NCBI GenBank assembly: GCA_002360325.1
Contig: DEQG01000016.1
Coordinates: 1,148 to 6,790 of the forward strand
Source: Salinicoccus sp. UBA3372
Lineage (GTDB): Bacteria; Bacillota; Bacilli; Staphylococcales; Salinicoccaceae
Direction: 5' to 3'
DNA: 5,643 nucleotides
The notes beneath the pieces are model-generated. The model had not been told where the DNA came from. It was given only the letters and a program-made list of their open reading frames with translations, and searched no databases. The translations under genes and the position numbers were made by a program. This document shows positions 5,101 to 5,643 of the stretch, piece after piece (the stretch's first letter is position 1; every line of letters begins with the position of its first letter).

Positions 5101-5643
5101 CTATATTTCCGATAATTGTTCTTCGCTGTCCGCCCATTGTTCCATGACGATTTCCAATCTGTCATTTCTGGCTATCAGCTGTTCGTTGAGCTCAGCTGAT
5201 TTTGTATAGTCGTTATAAACTACCGGATCCAGCAGCTCATTTTCTATTTTTTTTATATCTTCTTCCAGACCGGCTATCTCCTGCTCAAGCTTTTTAACAT
5301 GTTTCTTCAATTTGCCGATCTCATTACGCTGTCTTTTTTGTTCTTCATAGCTGAGATTGCCCTTATTTTCTGAAGATGTTTCTTTTGTTTCAGGTTCCTG
5401 AGTTAATTTCAACTCTTCTTTTTTATGAAGGAAGTAATCATAATCCCCGTCTACAAGGAATAGTTTCTCTTTTTCCATTTCCAAAATACGGTTCGCTATT
5501 CTATTGACGAAATATCTGTCATGAGAAACGAATATGATTGTGCCTTCAAAATCATCGAGTGCATTTTCAAGAACTTCCTTGCTGTCGATGTCCAGATGGT
5601 TCGTCGGCTCATCGAGTATAAGTACATTATTTTTTTCAAGCAT
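5101..5643 (-). CDS. ABC-F family ATPase (ribosome-associated), C-terminal part, 5' end outside window
   Basis: ABC-F proteins are cytoplasmic twin-ATPase factors without membrane domains that act on the ribosome. Only the end is here: 180 residues from a Met codon at the window edge, which is internal, since the text starts at the second ATPase domain's Walker B region. Visible are LILDEPTNHLD (8-18, the ABC-F signature with catalytic E12), the H-loop SHDRYF (40-45, H41) and the LVDGDYDYFLHKKEE strand-helix typical of the family. A charged linker (about 80-100) and a C-terminal coiled-coil hairpin (about 98-175) complete it. The signature LSGGQ and both Walker A motifs lie beyond the edge. 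It converges on tsaD, the position of B. subtilis ydiF next to gcp, so orthology with YdiF is likely. Nothing shows that it is an antibiotic-protection type. The stop TAG at 5101 is followed directly by a terminator. Confidence 0.93.
   Translation of the reverse strand: MLEKNNVLILDEPTNHLDIDSKEVLENALDDFEGTIIFVSHDRYFVNRIANRILEMEKEKLFLVDGDYDYFLHKKEELKLTQEPETKETSSENKGNLSYEEQKRQRNEIGKLKKHVKKLEQEIAGLEEDIKKIENELLDPVVYNDYTKSAELNEQLIARNDRLEIVMEQWADSEEQLSEI

Noticed and set aside
5003..5209. 68-codon plus-strand frame
   Set aside because: It overlaps a DnaA box, the ABC-F terminator and the ABC-F coding end on the other strand; the composition is that of a shadow frame.
1..5643. CRISPR array, tRNA or rRNA genes
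   Set aside because: No regularly spaced identical repeats of CRISPR length and no cloverleaf or rRNA-like segments were seen on either strand.

Overview
The window looks like a low-to-moderate GC Firmicute chromosome, most likely Staphylococcaceae (Salinicoccus, Jeotgalicoccus, Macrococcus or Staphylococcus relatives). The reasons are the rimI-tsaD overlap, an ABC-F gene converging on tsaD, the AGGAGG-type ribosome binding sites, a T-box leader and an IS3-type insertion-sequence relic with a Staphylococcus-like OrfA N-terminus. The genus is an inference.

Layout. Positions 1-1505 are core: the 3' part of rimI (N-acetyltransferase) overlaps tsaD (tRNA t6A synthesis) by 8 bp, and tsaD ends in a strong terminator. 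Positions 1506-4764 are accessory. They hold a truncated IS left end with a hairpin over its ribosome binding site (1657-1793), a leftward RimJ/RimL-like GNAT acetyltransferase (1822-2388), a rightward argS (2732-4390) behind its own promoter and an arginine-specific T-box riboswitch (about 2526-2712), and the frameshifted 3' remnant of an ABC-2 transporter permease (about 4400-4710) with its terminator. Positions 4765-5063 have no gene but carry iteron-like repeats and a dense cluster of DnaA boxes. Positions 5064-5643 are core again: the C-terminal part of an ABC-F ATPase on the minus strand, with its terminator.

How it works together. RimI and TsaD belong to the translation-linked tsaE-tsaB-rimI-tsaD cluster common in Firmicutes. 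The argS unit is self-contained: uncharged tRNA-Arg should stabilise the antiterminator and allow ArgRS to be made. The ArgRS is of the SPNIAKPF-SMGH type that I associate with Lactobacillales, not the LHIGHARNA type of the usual staphylococcal enzyme, so it may be a second, acquired synthetase.

The two items most worth following are (1) the compact arginine T-box, which seems to lack Stem II and the IIA/B pseudoknot, and (2) the DnaA-box cluster, which is insulated between two facing terminators next to the tsaD/ABC-F junction.
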